Positions 35,394 to 45,832 are shown, counted from the stretch's first letter. The stretch: DNA of 64,000 bases from an uncultured Euryhalocaulis sp. (GCA_913055605.1 CAJXKJ010000002.1:1-64000); one strand, 5' to 3'. Notes: generated from the letters alone by a model not told the origin. Translations and numbers: made by a program.

Positions 35394-37082
35394 CTACATG
35401 TTCGGGTAGTTCGGCCCCCCGCCGCCTTCGGGCGGAGTCCAGATGATATTCTGTCCGGGGTCCTTGATGTCACACGTTTTGCAGTGGACGCAGTTCTGGG
35501 CGTTGATCTGGAACCGCAGACCGCCGCCCGGCGCCTCCACATATTCATACACGCCTGCCGGACAATAGCGTGTGGACGGCCCGCCATACACCGCCAACTC
35601 GGTCTCCAGCGGATAGTCCGGATCGCGCACCTTCAGATGGCTCGGCTGGTCCTCGTCGTGATTGGTGTTCGACAGGAACACGCTCGACATCCGGTCGAAA
35701 CTCAGCACCCCGTCGGGCTTCGGATACTCGATCTTGCGGCAGTCCTCCGCCGGCTTCGTCGCCGCCGCGTCGGTCTTGCCATGGCCCATCGTGCCGAAGG
35801 GGGAGACGCCGAACAGCGTGTTCAGCCACATGTCCAGACCGCCCAGCACGACCCCGCCGACGAGGCCGAATTTCGACCAGAGCGGCTTCACATTGCGCAC
35901 GCGGCGCAGATCCTTCGCCACGGCGCTGCCGGCATAGGCCTTCTGATAGGCGTCCAGCCGGTCGGCGGCGCGGCCCTCCGCCAGCGCGTCGAACGCGGCG
36001 TCGGCGGCCATCATGCCGGTCTGCACCGCGTTATGGCTGCCCTTGATGCGCGGCACGTTCACGAAGCCCGCCGCGTCGCCGATCAGCGCCCCGCCGGGGA
36101 AGACCAGAGCCGGCACCGACTGATAGCCGCCCTCGGAAATCGCGCGCGCGCCATAGGAAATGCGCTTGCCGCCCTCCAGCGTCGCGGCGATGTCCGGATG
36201 GTGCTTGAACCGCTGGAACTCCCGGTACGGGTCCAGATACGGGTTCTCGTAGTTCAGGTGGACGACGAAGCCGACATAGACATAGCGCTCCGCCTCCGAC
36301 CCGAAATGATAGAGGAAGGAGCCGCCGCCGGTCTTCGAATCCAGCGGCCAGCCGAAACTGTGCTCGATCAGGCCCGGCTCGTGCTTTCCCTCGGCGACCT
36401 GCCACAGCTCTTTCAGGCCGATGCCGTATTTCTGCGGCTCGCGCCCCGAATCCAGGCCGAACTCGGCGATCAGCCGCTTCGACAGATTCCCGCGCACGCC
36501 CTCGCCCAGCAGCACATATTTGCCGAGCAGCGCCATGCCGGGCTGATAGGACTCCTTCGGCTCGCCGTCCTTGCCGACGCCGAAATCATTGGTGACCACG
36601 CCGGTCACCGCGCCGTCCTGCATCACCAGGTCGGCGGCGGCGAAGCCCGGATAGATCTCCACGCCCAGCGCCTCGGCCTGCTCGCCCAGCCAGCGGCACA
36701 GATCGCCCAGGCTGCCGACATAATTGCCGTGATTGCTCATCAGCGGCGGCATGACGAAATTCGGGATCGCGATGCTGCTCCGCTCGCCCATCAGCAGGAA
36801 CCGGTCCTTGGTCACTGGCGTGTTGAGAGGACAGTCTTTTTCGCGCCAGTCGGGGATCAGCGCGTCCAGCCCCACGGGGTCGACCACCGCGCCGGACAGG
36901 ATATGCGCCCCGACCTCCGAACCCTTCTCCAGCACGGCGACGGAAATCTCCGTCCCCGCCGCCTCGGCGCGCTGTTTCAGACGGATCGCGCTGGCCAGGC
37001 CGGCCGGCCCCGCGCCCACGATCACGACGTCGAACTCCATCGATTCGCGCGCCTGCGCGTCGGCTTCGCCGGTTTCGGCCAC
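35394..37082 (-). CDS. Electron transfer flavoprotein-ubiquinone oxidoreductase
   Basis: A 562-residue FAD and 4Fe-4S enzyme that passes electrons from acyl-CoA dehydrogenases via ETF to ubiquinone. The FAD-binding VVIVGAGPAGLASAIRL is near 20-36. The C-terminal domain has four cluster cysteines (RYCPAG, then NCVHCKTCDIKDP). The length and the ending match the family. GTG start with GGAGG close upstream. It faces the uracil-DNA glycosylase across a 56-base divergent gap. Confidence 0.95.
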   Translation of the reverse strand: MAETGEADAQARESMEFDVVIVGAGPAGLASAIRLKQRAEAAGTEISVAVLEKGSEVGAHILSGAVVDPVGLDALIPDWREKDCPLNTPVTKDRFLLMGERSSIAIPNFVMPPLMSNHGNYVGSLGDLCRWLGEQAEALGVEIYPGFAAADLVMQDGAVTGVVTNDFGVGKDGEPKESYQPGMALLGKYVLLGEGVRGNLSKRLIAEFGLDSGREPQKYGIGLKELWQVAEGKHEPGLIEHSFGWPLDSKTGGGSFLYHFGSEAERYVYVGFVVHLNYENPYLDPYREFQRFKHHPDIAATLEGGKRISYGARAISEGGYQSVPALVFPGGALIGDAAGFVNVPRIKGSHNAVQTGMMAADAAFDALAEGRAADRLDAYQKAYAGSAVAKDLRRVRNVKPLWSKFGLVGGVVLGGLDMWLNTLFGVSPFGTMGHGKTDAAATKPAEDCRKIEYPKPDGVLSFDRMSSVFLSNTNHDEDQPSHLKVRDPDYPLETELAVYGGPSTRYCPAGVYEYVEAPGGGLRFQINAQNCVHCKTCDIKDPGQNIIWTPPEGGGGPNYPNM

Positions 37083-37138
37083 GTCTCCTCCAGACGTCTC
37101 GTATTAAACGAAACAAGGTCTTATCGTATGCGGCGATT

Positions 37139-37975
37139 ATGGGCCAGAATTTGACCAAGGCGTCCACAGCGGCCGAGGCCGCGCGCACCGCGCTGATGGA
37201 CTGGTGGGCGGACGCCGGCGTGGCGGTCCCCCCGCCCCCGCCCGCGCCGCGCCCGGGCGTCGCCGGGGCGCCGTCCTTGCGCCCGCGCGGGGTCCAGCGC
37301 GAAGCTGCGCCCGAACCCGCCGCGCCGCCCCCCGCCGCCGAAGCCCCTGCCGTGAAGGCCCAGAGCGAGGCGCGCGCCGCCGCAGCGGCCGCGGACTCCC
37401 TGCAGGCGCTGAAATCGGCGGTGGAGGCGTTCGAGGGCTGCGCCCTGAAGGCCACGGCGAAGAACACCGTGTTCAGCCGCGGCGCGCTGACCTCCGGCGT
37501 GATGGTGGTGGGCGAGGCGCCGGGCTTCGAAGAAGACGCGCGCGGGGAGCCGTTCGTCGGCCGCTCCGGCCTGCTGCTGGACCGGATGTTCGCCGCCATC
37601 GGCCTGGACCGGGAGGCGATCTATGTCTCCAACATCCTGTTCTGGCGCCCGCCCGGCAACCGCAACCCGTCCGAAGACGACATCCGCGCCTGCCTGCCCT
37701 TCGTGGAGCGGCATATCGCGCTGGCCCAGCCGAAAGTTCTGGTCTTCGCCGGCAAGCTCGCCGCCCAGACCATGCTGGGAACGAGCGAGGGGATCATGCG
37801 GATGCGCGGGCGCTGGTCCGAATACCGGATCCGGGACGCCTCGGGCGCCCCGACGGAGACCGCCTTGCCGGCCCTGCCCGTGCTTCACCCGGCCTTCCTG
37901 CTGCGCCAGCCGGCCTGGAAGGCCCAGACCTGGCGCGACATGCTCAGCCTGCAGGCGAAGCTGGAAAGCCTCTAG
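37139..37975 (+). CDS. Uracil-DNA glycosylase, family 4/5-like
   Basis: A 278-residue base-excision enzyme with a Pro/Ala-rich N-terminal linker of about 90 residues, then the UDG core: VVGEAPGFEEDARGEPFVGRSG near 124-144, YVSNILFWRPPGNRNP, and VLHPAFLLRQP. The usual first CxxC of the 4Fe-4S cluster appears only as CALK at 101-104, a form also seen in alphaproteobacterial relatives, so cluster binding is less certain. No ribosome-binding site is visible and the mRNA may be nearly leaderless. Its stop shares CTAG with the convergent gene. Confidence 0.9.
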   Translation: MGQNLTKASTAAEAARTALMDWWADAGVAVPPPPPAPRPGVAGAPSLRPRGVQREAAPEPAAPPPAAEAPAVKAQSEARAAAAAADSLQALKSAVEAFEGCALKATAKNTVFSRGALTSGVMVVGEAPGFEEDARGEPFVGRSGLLLDRMFAAIGLDREAIYVSNILFWRPPGNRNPSEDDIRACLPFVERHIALAQPKVLVFAGKLAAQTMLGTSEGIMRMRGRWSEYRIRDASGAPTETALPALPVLHPAFLLRQPAWKAQTWRDMLSLQAKLESL

Positions 37976-38475
37976 AAGAAGCCGCCCAGCGTGAAGCCGA
38001 TCCAGCGGCCGCACGTCACGACCAGGATCCAGAAGATCAGCGACAGCGCGCCGGCCACCTTGCCGGCCGTCGGCACTTCGCAATCCACGTCCCAGTTGTG
38101 CACGCTCTTCCATGTGAAGAAGTGGAAGATCGCCATGTTCAGCCCGGCCAGGATCAGCAGCACCATCTTCCACTGGAAGAAGCTGTTGGCGGCGTAGCCG
38201 CTGGCGTTGCTGAAGAACAGCAGCCCGCCGGTGACCGCCGCGACCACGAACGCGGCCCAGGTCCAGGGCAGCGTGTCGCGCGACAGCTGCGAAACCGAGC
38301 AGACCTTCGAGGCCACGCCCAGAAGGCGCAGATCCATGATGGCGATCGAGCCGACCACCAGCACAACCCCGATCACATGCGCCGATTCCAGGGCGGGAAA
38401 CGCCCAGCCGGACACCGCGACGAAATCGCCGATCGGCGAGTATTCAAGGGCTTGCCAAAACGCGTCCAAATTCAT
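37972..38475 (-). CDS. DUF6644-like membrane protein, copy 2
   Basis: A 167-residue integral membrane protein with about four to five helices (SGWAFPALESAHVIGVVLVVGSIAIMDLRLL, a DTLPWTWAAFVVAAVTGGLLFF helix). It has conserved His in ALESAHVIG and resembles the DUF6644 group of small membrane proteins that look like haem-binding helical bundles; haem binding is inference. It follows a paralogue by 33 bases. Confidence 0.72.
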   Translation of the reverse strand: MNLDAFWQALEYSPIGDFVAVSGWAFPALESAHVIGVVLVVGSIAIMDLRLLGVASKVCSVSQLSRDTLPWTWAAFVVAAVTGGLLFFSNASGYAANSFFQWKMVLLILAGLNMAIFHFFTWKSVHNWDVDCEVPTAGKVAGALSLIFWILVVTCGRWIGFTLGGFF

Positions 38476-38508
38476 CGGCCCGGTCCTTTTTGAAATCCGT
38501 TATCGCGC

Positions 38509-39036
38509 CTAGTAGACGGGCGCATAGGCGATCCAGCGGCCCATCACGATGATCGCGCCCCAAAGCACGATCACGGCGACGGCGGCGATGCGGATCAGCA
38601 CGCGCTTGGGATGGCTGGTCTCCCAGATCGCGATGTTCCTGCGAACCGTCGCCTGGAACCACAGGCTGACCAGCGTCGCGATGAGGACCAGCCCCATCTT
38701 GATCCAGAAGGCCGGGTTCACCAGTTCGCGCGGCGGCTCGGCGATGATCAGCAGCGCGCCGCTGACCAGCAGGACCAGCAGCCCCCACCAGACCCAGGGC
38801 AGGTAACGCTGCGCCGTCCAGGTCATGGTCTGGGTCCGCCCGGCCAGCTCCAGAATCCGCAGATTGATCATGAAGACGCTGCCGAACACCGCGGCGATGG
38901 CCAGGATGTGGATCGTCTGGACCGTCGGAATGACCCAGAAATTGGCGCGCATCCATTCGCTGAACCCCCAGCCCCAGATGCTGTTGGCCAGCCCCAGGAG
39001 CGGCGTCGTGCTCAGCCACTCGGCGAATTCATACAT
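38509..39036 (-). CDS. DUF6644-like membrane protein, copy 1
   Basis: A 175-residue integral membrane protein paralogous to copy 2: PTVQTIHILAIAAVFGSVFMINLRIL corresponds to the copy 2 His-containing helix, and RYLPWVWWGLLVLLVSGALLI to the next. The ATG at 39036 is preferred to an upstream start because GGGAG lies about nine bases before it. Function unknown. A candidate promoter lies at 39175-39203. Confidence 0.72.
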   Translation of the reverse strand: MYEFAEWLSTTPLLGLANSIWGWGFSEWMRANFWVIPTVQTIHILAIAAVFGSVFMINLRILELAGRTQTMTWTAQRYLPWVWWGLLVLLVSGALLIIAEPPRELVNPAFWIKMGLVLIATLVSLWFQATVRRNIAIWETSHPKRVLIRIAAVAVIVLWGAIIVMGRWIAYAPVY

Positions 39037-39347
39037 GCCGTTCCGCTCCCGCTTCGCGCGCACCCGGCCCGTCGTGAGCCTGCGCGGTTCATTGTCCTTG
39101 CTCGACGGTCGCTGCGCGCCGGGCTTGTTCTTGTGTGGCCCGGGGCGGCGTCCTTGTCGCTCCCTTGGCGAAGGGTATTAGTGGCCGGAACGGCTTTCAT
39201 CAAGTCGGTGGAAACGGTAATTCGCCCAACGTCTCCAATGTTACCAGTGAGTTACGCCCCTGTTACATGCTTGCGCCGCGTCTCTGCGCCGCACCCGGGC
39301 CCGCCGCGCCGTGCTATAGATCGCTGGCGCCACGACCGCAGGACGTC
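39037..39347. other. 311-base divergent intergenic region
   Basis: No gene is seen. It separates the DUF6644 pair from the ring-cleavage genes. Its right half is AT-richer, with GTTAC-like direct elements (ATGTTACCAGTGAGTTAC near 39238-39255) that could bind a regulator. Confidence 0.4.
39175..39203 (-). promoter_or_regulatory. Candidate promoter for the DUF6644 pair
   Basis: On the minus strand TTGATG (39203-39198) and TAATAC (39180-39175) are 17 bases apart; the match to consensus is moderate. Confidence 0.35.
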
Positions 39348-39668
39348 ATGAGTCTCTATTCGCTGCAGAAACTGATCTACGAGCTGAACCGCGATCCGCG
39401 CGTCCAGCGCGCCTTCACGGAGGATCTGGACGGGCTGCTGGCGAACTACAGGCTGACGCCGGAGGAAGAGGCCGCGATCCGCACCGACGATGTCGGCGAG
39501 CTCTATATCATGGGCGTGAACGGCCAGATCCTGATGCATTTCGCCGCCTGGCGCGGCTTCGAATGGGACGAATACATCCAGGCCATGAAAGACGGGCTGA
39601 AAAAGCACGGCCAGGTGAAGGGCGGCCTCTATGCCGCCGTCGATGGCGGGGAAGGCGGCGCGGTATGA
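39348..39668 (+). CDS. LigA-like subunit of an extradiol dioxygenase
   Basis: A 106-residue helical protein of the LigA (protocatechuate 4,5-dioxygenase alpha subunit) family: LQKLIYELNRDPRVQRAF near 6-23, LTPEEEAAIRTDDVGELYIMG near 39-59, then QILMHFAAWRG. It caps the active site of the LigB-type catalytic subunit encoded next, overlapping by four bases (ATGA). It leads the ring-cleavage operon. Confidence 0.9.
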   Translation: MSLYSLQKLIYELNRDPRVQRAFTEDLDGLLANYRLTPEEEAAIRTDDVGELYIMGVNGQILMHFAAWRGFEWDEYIQAMKDGLKKHGQVKGGLYAAVDGGEGGAV

Positions 39669-40513
39669 GCCTGGTCTTCGCCGGCGTCGCCAGCCACGCC
39701 CCGGGCATCACCGCCCGCGCCGAACGCGCCGACCCGCAGCTTCGCGATGCCTTCTACGCCGCCTATCGCAGGATGGCGCAGGCGATCCGGGGCAGCGGGG
39801 CGGAGGCGCTGGTCCTGGTCGGGGCGGAGCATTTCGCCAATTTCTTCATGGACAACATGCCCGCCTATTGCATCGGCATGGGCGAGGAATATGAAGGCCC
39901 GATCGAGGACCCGGACTGGCTGAAGATTCCGCGCGGCACCTGGCCCGGCAATCCGGACCTGTCGCGCCGCATCATCACCGAAGTGATGCAGACCGTGGAC
40001 GTCGCCTATGCCGAGGAATGGAAATTCGATCACGGCATGATGGTGCCGATCCATTTCCTGGACCCCGGGGGCGATCTCGACATCGTTCCGGTCAATATCA
40101 ACTGCCAGGGCCCGCCTTTGACCCCGCTGCACCGGGTCTGGGAATTCGGCCGCGCTTTGCGCCGGGCCTGCGACGCGGCGCCGGAAAAGATCGCCATCGT
40201 CGGCACCGGCGGCATCAGCCACTGGCCCGCCACGCCCAACAGCGGAAAGATCAACGAGGCGTGGGACCGCGATTTCCTGGACAAATGGACGCGCGGCGAC
40301 CGCGACGCCCTGACCGCCTATAGCGATGCGGAAACCCTGCGCGACGCCGGACAGGGCGGGTTCGAAATCCGCACCTTCCTCGCCGTCAGCGGCGCGACCG
40401 AGGGCGCGTCGGCCGATATCTGGTTCTACGAACCGATCCCGATCTTCGCGGTCGGCTGCACGATCGGCGTGGTGAATCTGGACAGCGAAGCGGCGAAACA
40501 GGCCGCCGAATAG
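39665..40513 (+). CDS. LigB-family extradiol ring-cleavage dioxygenase
   Basis: A 282-residue class III extradiol dioxygenase catalytic subunit. Candidate Fe(II) ligands are His11 (GVASHAPG) and His56 (GAEHFANFF), with catalytic His in DHGMMVPIHF. E. coli HpaD, the homoprotocatechuate 2,3-dioxygenase, belongs to this superfamily. With hpaE, hpaF, hpaI, hpaG and hpaR close by, 3,4-dihydroxyphenylacetate is the favoured substrate, but a protocatechuate- or gallate-type substrate is possible. Confidence 0.9.
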   Translation: MSLVFAGVASHAPGITARAERADPQLRDAFYAAYRRMAQAIRGSGAEALVLVGAEHFANFFMDNMPAYCIGMGEEYEGPIEDPDWLKIPRGTWPGNPDLSRRIITEVMQTVDVAYAEEWKFDHGMMVPIHFLDPGGDLDIVPVNINCQGPPLTPLHRVWEFGRALRRACDAAPEKIAIVGTGGISHWPATPNSGKINEAWDRDFLDKWTRGDRDALTAYSDAETLRDAGQGGFEIRTFLAVSGATEGASADIWFYEPIPIFAVGCTIGVVNLDSEAAKQAAE

Positions 40514-40632
40514 GCGCGCGAAAGCCGCAGGCGGAAGCGCACACCCAATCGGCCAAAAAACTTTCCGCGACGGAATCTCTCCCGCCGCGCGTGAAAGCCT
40601 GCATCGCGAGGGCGCGAAGACGGGAGAGGACA

Positions 40633-41487
40633 ATGACCCGAACAACGCTGTGCGGCGCAGCCGCCGCTTCCCTGCTGGCCGCCATTCCCGGCGCCGGCCA
40701 GGCCGCGGCGGACCTGACCGCGAGCCCCCTCGCAGCTTTCGAAGGCGTCTGGATTTCCGGTCCCGGCGCAGGCGCGCCGGACGGCCGCCCCCAGGGGTTC
40801 GGTCCGCAGGGCCCCGAACGCAAATTCCGTCCCGCCGGCCCGCCGCCGGCTCCGCCCCAGGGCCCGGGCTCCCGCGGCGGTCCGCCCGAAGCGGCGGACG
40901 AATCCGAAATTCCCGCAGCGCTGGCGCATATCGACGGTCTGGATCGCGGCGATCTGGCGGTCTGGCGCCTGATGACCGCGGAGGGCCGCGCGGCCTTCGC
41001 CCGGACCGATCCGCACGACCTGCCGATCAATAACTGCCTGCCCGAAAGCCTGCCCAAGATCGCCGGCGCGCCCGGCCTTCAGGACTGGACGGCGGAGGAC
41101 GGCGGGGCGCTGACCATCTTCCACGAATTCTCCACCGCGACCCGCACGATCGCGTCCGGAGAGCGCGTCGCCGGGGGCCCGCACACCCCCGGCGGCGAAG
41201 CGGTCTGGCGGATCGAGGGCGACGCGCTGGTGATCGAAACCGGAAACCTGTCGGCGGTCGCCGGCGGCCTCGCCCGCAACGCGCCGGGCAGCGAATCCCG
41301 CAGCGTGACCGAACGCTACCGCCTGTCGCCGGACGGCCGGACGCTGATCGGGGAGATCACCGTCCGCGACCCGCAATACCTGACGCAAAGCGTGACGCGG
41401 CCCGTGCGCCTCGTCCGCGCCGATCCCGATACGGAGATCGAGATCTTTCCGTGCAGCACGGAAAGCGCCCAGCGCTATCTCAACTAG
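40633..41487 (+). CDS. Exported protein of unknown function in the aromatic cluster
   Basis: A 284-residue protein with a signal peptide (cleavage near GQAAAD), a Pro/Gly-rich linker near 45-95, and a C-terminal beta-rich domain with a pattern I associate with an uncharacterised exported family (LPINNCLPESLPKIAG, LTIFHEFSTATRTIASG, IEGDALVIETGNLS, RYRLSPDGRTLIGEI). GGGAGAGG precedes the ATG at 40633. It is 119 bases after ligB and may be cotranscribed. A hairpin follows. Confidence 0.72.
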   Translation: MTRTTLCGAAAASLLAAIPGAGQAAADLTASPLAAFEGVWISGPGAGAPDGRPQGFGPQGPERKFRPAGPPPAPPQGPGSRGGPPEAADESEIPAALAHIDGLDRGDLAVWRLMTAEGRAAFARTDPHDLPINNCLPESLPKIAGAPGLQDWTAEDGGALTIFHEFSTATRTIASGERVAGGPHTPGGEAVWRIEGDALVIETGNLSAVAGGLARNAPGSESRSVTERYRLSPDGRTLIGEITVRDPQYLTQSVTRPVRLVRADPDTEIEIFPCSTESAQRYLN

Positions 41488-41516
41488 CCCTCGCAGATAG
41501 CGCTGAGCGGCGTAAG

Positions 41517-41546
41517 AGCGCCGGCCCTTCCCCAGGGTCGGCGCTT
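41517..41546. terminator. Hairpin between convergent genes
   Basis: A 12-bp stem with one G-U pair (AGCGCCGGCCCT with AGGGTCGGCGCT) and a five-base loop; the T tract is weak. Confidence 0.55.
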
Positions 41547-41553
41547 CCCCATT

Positions 41554-43112
<1,559 letters not shown>

Positions 43113-43116
<4 letters not shown>

Positions 43117-43508
43117 TCCGCCGCCTCGCGTTTCAGATAGTCGTGGATGTTGTTTTTCTTGCGTTTGAAGTCGTCGGGGATTTCCGACAGCTCGAAACTG
43201 ATCGCCAGCGGCCGGGCCTCGAACGCCGACGCGGTGAACTGGGTCAGCGTCCTGAACAGCGCCTCGCCCGCCGCCTCGCGCGTGTCCTTGTCGCGGCCCG
43301 TGCCGATGCGCGCGGCGACATGGATAAAGGCCGCCTCGGGCCGCCCGTCCGCGACGCGGTAATGCTCCCGCCGCGCGGCGCGCGTGCGCGCCCCGCCCGC
43401 CGGAAACACGCCGGTGGCCAGCGCGGATTCGTGCATGGCGTCGACCAGCGCCTGGATATCCAGATCGCCGTCCAGATTGGCGGAATATTCGATGACGATA
43501 TGCGGCAT
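43113..43508 (-). CDS. hpaF: 5-carboxymethyl-2-hydroxymuconate delta-isomerase
   Basis: A 131-residue tautomerase-superfamily enzyme that isomerises the product of HpaE. The catalytic Pro follows the initiator Met (MPHIVIEYSANL), and IHVAARIGTGRD matches the CHMI family middle strand. First gene of the minus-strand hpaFE pair. The 77-base divergent gap to hpaI carries the palindrome at 43533. Confidence 0.9.
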
Positions 43509-43532
43509 TGATCGGCGTCCGGGCGGATGATA

Positions 43533-43546
43533 GTTAACATGTTAAC
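43533..43546. promoter_or_regulatory. 14-bp palindrome, candidate HpaR operator
   Basis: GTTAACATGTTAAC is a perfect palindrome in the divergent hpaF/hpaI control region. On the minus strand it ends just before TATCAT, a possible -10 for hpaF, so a bound MarR dimer would block that promoter. Confidence 0.65.
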
Positions 43547-43585
43547 GAAACACCCGCACGCGTCAATATTCGCCGGAGCGCACCA

Positions 43586-44491
43586 ATGGATTTGTCCCGC
43601 CTGAAGGGCTCGATCCCGCCCCTGATCACGCCGTTTTCCGGCGGCGCGGTCGATTACGACGCCTATGGCGAAATGGTGGAGTTCCAGATCAAGGGCGGCA
43701 GCCACGGCGTGCTGGTCAACGGCACAACGTCGGAGCCCGCCAGCCTGACGGTGGAGGAGCGCAACCGCATCGTGGACGTCGCCGTGGAGCGCGCCGCCGG
43801 CCGCGTGCCCGTCGTGGCGGCAACCGGCTCCCAGTCGCTGGCGGAGACCCAGGCCCTGACCGACCACGCGGTAAAGGCCGGCGCGGACGCCCTGCTGATC
43901 GTCACGCCCTATTATTCCAGGCCGCCCCAGCGCGGGCTGGTGGAGTATTATCGGGAGCTGGCGAAGCGGCACGACCTGCCCTGGATGGTCTATCACATCC
44001 CCGGCCGCACGGCGGTCAGCGTCACGCTGGACACGTTCAAGGCGCTGAAGGACTCCAGCCCGACCTTTGTCGGCATGAAGCACGCGGTGAACGATCTTGG
44101 CTTCGCCACCGAATGCCTGGTGGAGTTCGGGCCGGACTTCCGCATCTTCGTAGGGCTGGAGGAGCTGTCCTTCCCGATGATGTGCGTCGGCGCCTGCGGC
44201 CTGATGAACGCGGTCGGCAATCTGCGCCCGGACGTGCTGTCTAAAATGTGCGACGCGGTCTGGGCCAGCGACATTCCGGCCGGGCGCGAACTGCATGAGC
44301 GCCTTCTGGAGCTGAACAAGGCGGTGTTCTTCGACACCAATCCGATCCCGATCAAATACATGATGAAGCGGCTCGGCCTGATCCCGCACAACGAGCACCG
44401 CCTGCCCATGGCGCCGGCGACGCCGGAGCTGGAACAGCGGCTGGACGCGGTGCTGGCGCGCGCCGGCCTGCTGCAGGGCGCGGCGGCATGA
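43586..44491 (+). CDS. hpaI: DapA-like 2,4-dihydroxyhept-2-ene-1,7-dioate aldolase
   Basis: A 301-residue class I aldolase of the DapA/NAL superfamily. GTTSE near 46-50, VYHIPGRT (Tyr136), and GMKHAV with Schiff-base Lys165 are conserved. It differs from DapA in the specificity region, and it lies in an hpa cluster as the 'HpaI-not-DapA' subfamily does. It would release pyruvate and succinic semialdehyde. Lysine biosynthesis is less likely from context. GGAG lies nine bases before the ATG. Confidence 0.85.
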   Translation: MDLSRLKGSIPPLITPFSGGAVDYDAYGEMVEFQIKGGSHGVLVNGTTSEPASLTVEERNRIVDVAVERAAGRVPVVAATGSQSLAETQALTDHAVKAGADALLIVTPYYSRPPQRGLVEYYRELAKRHDLPWMVYHIPGRTAVSVTLDTFKALKDSSPTFVGMKHAVNDLGFATECLVEFGPDFRIFVGLEELSFPMMCVGACGLMNAVGNLRPDVLSKMCDAVWASDIPAGRELHERLLELNKAVFFDTNPIPIKYMMKRLGLIPHNEHRLPMAPATPELEQRLDAVLARAGLLQGAAA

Positions 44492-45348
44492 GGCTGCTGC
44501 GTTTCCTGAAAAACGGATCGCCGGCCTGGGGCGCCGCGACCGAGGGTGGGATCGTCGACCTGTCCGATCTGGCCGGGCCGGAATACCGCGCCATCCACTC
44601 TTTCCTGTCGCCGGAGGGCCGCAAGCCGCTGGTCGACGCGGCCGGGGAGCGCGAGCCCGTCGCCGCGCTGGACGGGGCGGACTACGCGCCCTTCCTGCCC
44701 GACCCGGAAAAGATTTTCTGCGTCGGGGTGAACTACGGAAACCGCAACGCCGAGTACAAGGACGGCAGCGAGGCGCCGGAATTCCCCTCCCTCTTCATCC
44801 GCACGCCCGACACGTTTGTGGGCCACCGCCACGACCTGATCCGCCCGGCCGCCGAGAGCGATCAGCTCGACTATGAGGGCGAGATCGTGATCGTGATCGG
44901 CAAGGGCGGGCGGCGCATCCCGCGCGCCGAGGCGCTGCCCCATATCGCCGGCCTGACCCTGATGAACGAGGGCTCGGTGCGCGACTGGCTGCGCCACGCC
45001 AAGTTCAACGTGACCCAGGGGAAGAACTTCCACCATTCCGGCGCCATCGGTCCCTGGATGGTCACCGCCGATGAGGGGTTCGACTACGCCAATCTGGCCA
45101 TCGAGACGCGCGTGAACGGGGAGGTCCGCCAGAGCGACGCGACCGACAATCTGATGTTCCCGTTCGACTATCTGATTTCCTACATCTCCAGCTTTGCGGA
45201 GCTGAAGCCCGGCGACCTGATCTCTACTGGCACGCCCACCGGCGCCGGGGCGCGCTTCGACCCGCCGAAATATCTGACGCCGGGCGACGAGATCGTCGTG
45301 GAATGCCCCGTCATCGGGCGGTTGGTGAACGGCGTGGCGGATGGCTGA
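44488..45348 (+). CDS. hpaG: Fumarylacetoacetate hydrolase family protein (HpaG-like)
   Basis: A 286-residue single-domain FAH-family protein. The metal site is visible as DYEGEIVIVIGK near 128-139 and the family loop FNVTQGKNF follows, with STGTPTGAG near the end. In the hpa pathway it would act as the decarboxylase/isomerase, whereas E. coli HpaG is a two-domain fusion. It overlaps hpaI by four bases and hpaR by eight. Confidence 0.88.
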   Translation: MRLLRFLKNGSPAWGAATEGGIVDLSDLAGPEYRAIHSFLSPEGRKPLVDAAGEREPVAALDGADYAPFLPDPEKIFCVGVNYGNRNAEYKDGSEAPEFPSLFIRTPDTFVGHRHDLIRPAAESDQLDYEGEIVIVIGKGGRRIPRAEALPHIAGLTLMNEGSVRDWLRHAKFNVTQGKNFHHSGAIGPWMVTADEGFDYANLAIETRVNGEVRQSDATDNLMFPFDYLISYISSFAELKPGDLISTGTPTGAGARFDPPKYLTPGDEIVVECPVIGRLVNGVADG

Positions 45349-45832
45349 ACCCGCCCTTCGCCCGTTCGATCAATCGCTGCCGATGGCGCTGCTGCGCGCG
45401 CGCGAATCCGTCATGCGCGGCTTTCGCGGCGTCATCCGCCAGCACGGGCTCAGCGAACAGCAATGGCGCGTCATCCGCGCCCTGCACGAGACGGAGCGGC
45501 TGGAGATCGGGGCGCTGGCCGAGAAGACCTTCATCCTGAAGCCCAGCCTGACCCGGATTTTGCGCGACATGGTCGGGCGCGGCCTTCTGGCCCGCACCCA
45601 GGTGGCGGGCGACCAGCGCCGCGCGCATGTCGCGCTGACGAAAAAGGGCCGCGCTTTGTTCGACCGCATCGCCCCGGAATCGGAGGCCGAATACGCCCGC
45701 ATCGCCGAACGCTTCGGCGCGGCGGAGACGGCCCGGCTCTACGACCTGCTGAGCCGCCTCACGCACGCACTGGAGACCGAAGAAGGCTCAGTATCCGCTG
45801 CCGAGCGACATCACCATCGAACCGAACAGTAG
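45341..45832 (+). CDS. hpaR: MarR-family regulator HpaR
   Basis: A 163-residue winged-helix repressor. The N-terminus (LPMALLRARESVMRGFR) and HGLSEQQWRVIRALHE are typical of HpaR, which represses homoprotocatechuate degradation until substrate binds. ILKPSLTRILRDMVGRGLL is the recognition helix region and the wing is AGDQRRAHV. It overlaps hpaG upstream and, at its 3' end, 45 bases of a convergent small gene. The palindrome at 43533 is its likely site. Confidence 0.9.
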   Translation: MAEPALRPFDQSLPMALLRARESVMRGFRGVIRQHGLSEQQWRVIRALHETERLEIGALAEKTFILKPSLTRILRDMVGRGLLARTQVAGDQRRAHVALTKKGRALFDRIAPESEAEYARIAERFGAAETARLYDLLSRLTHALETEEGSVSAAERHHHRTEQ

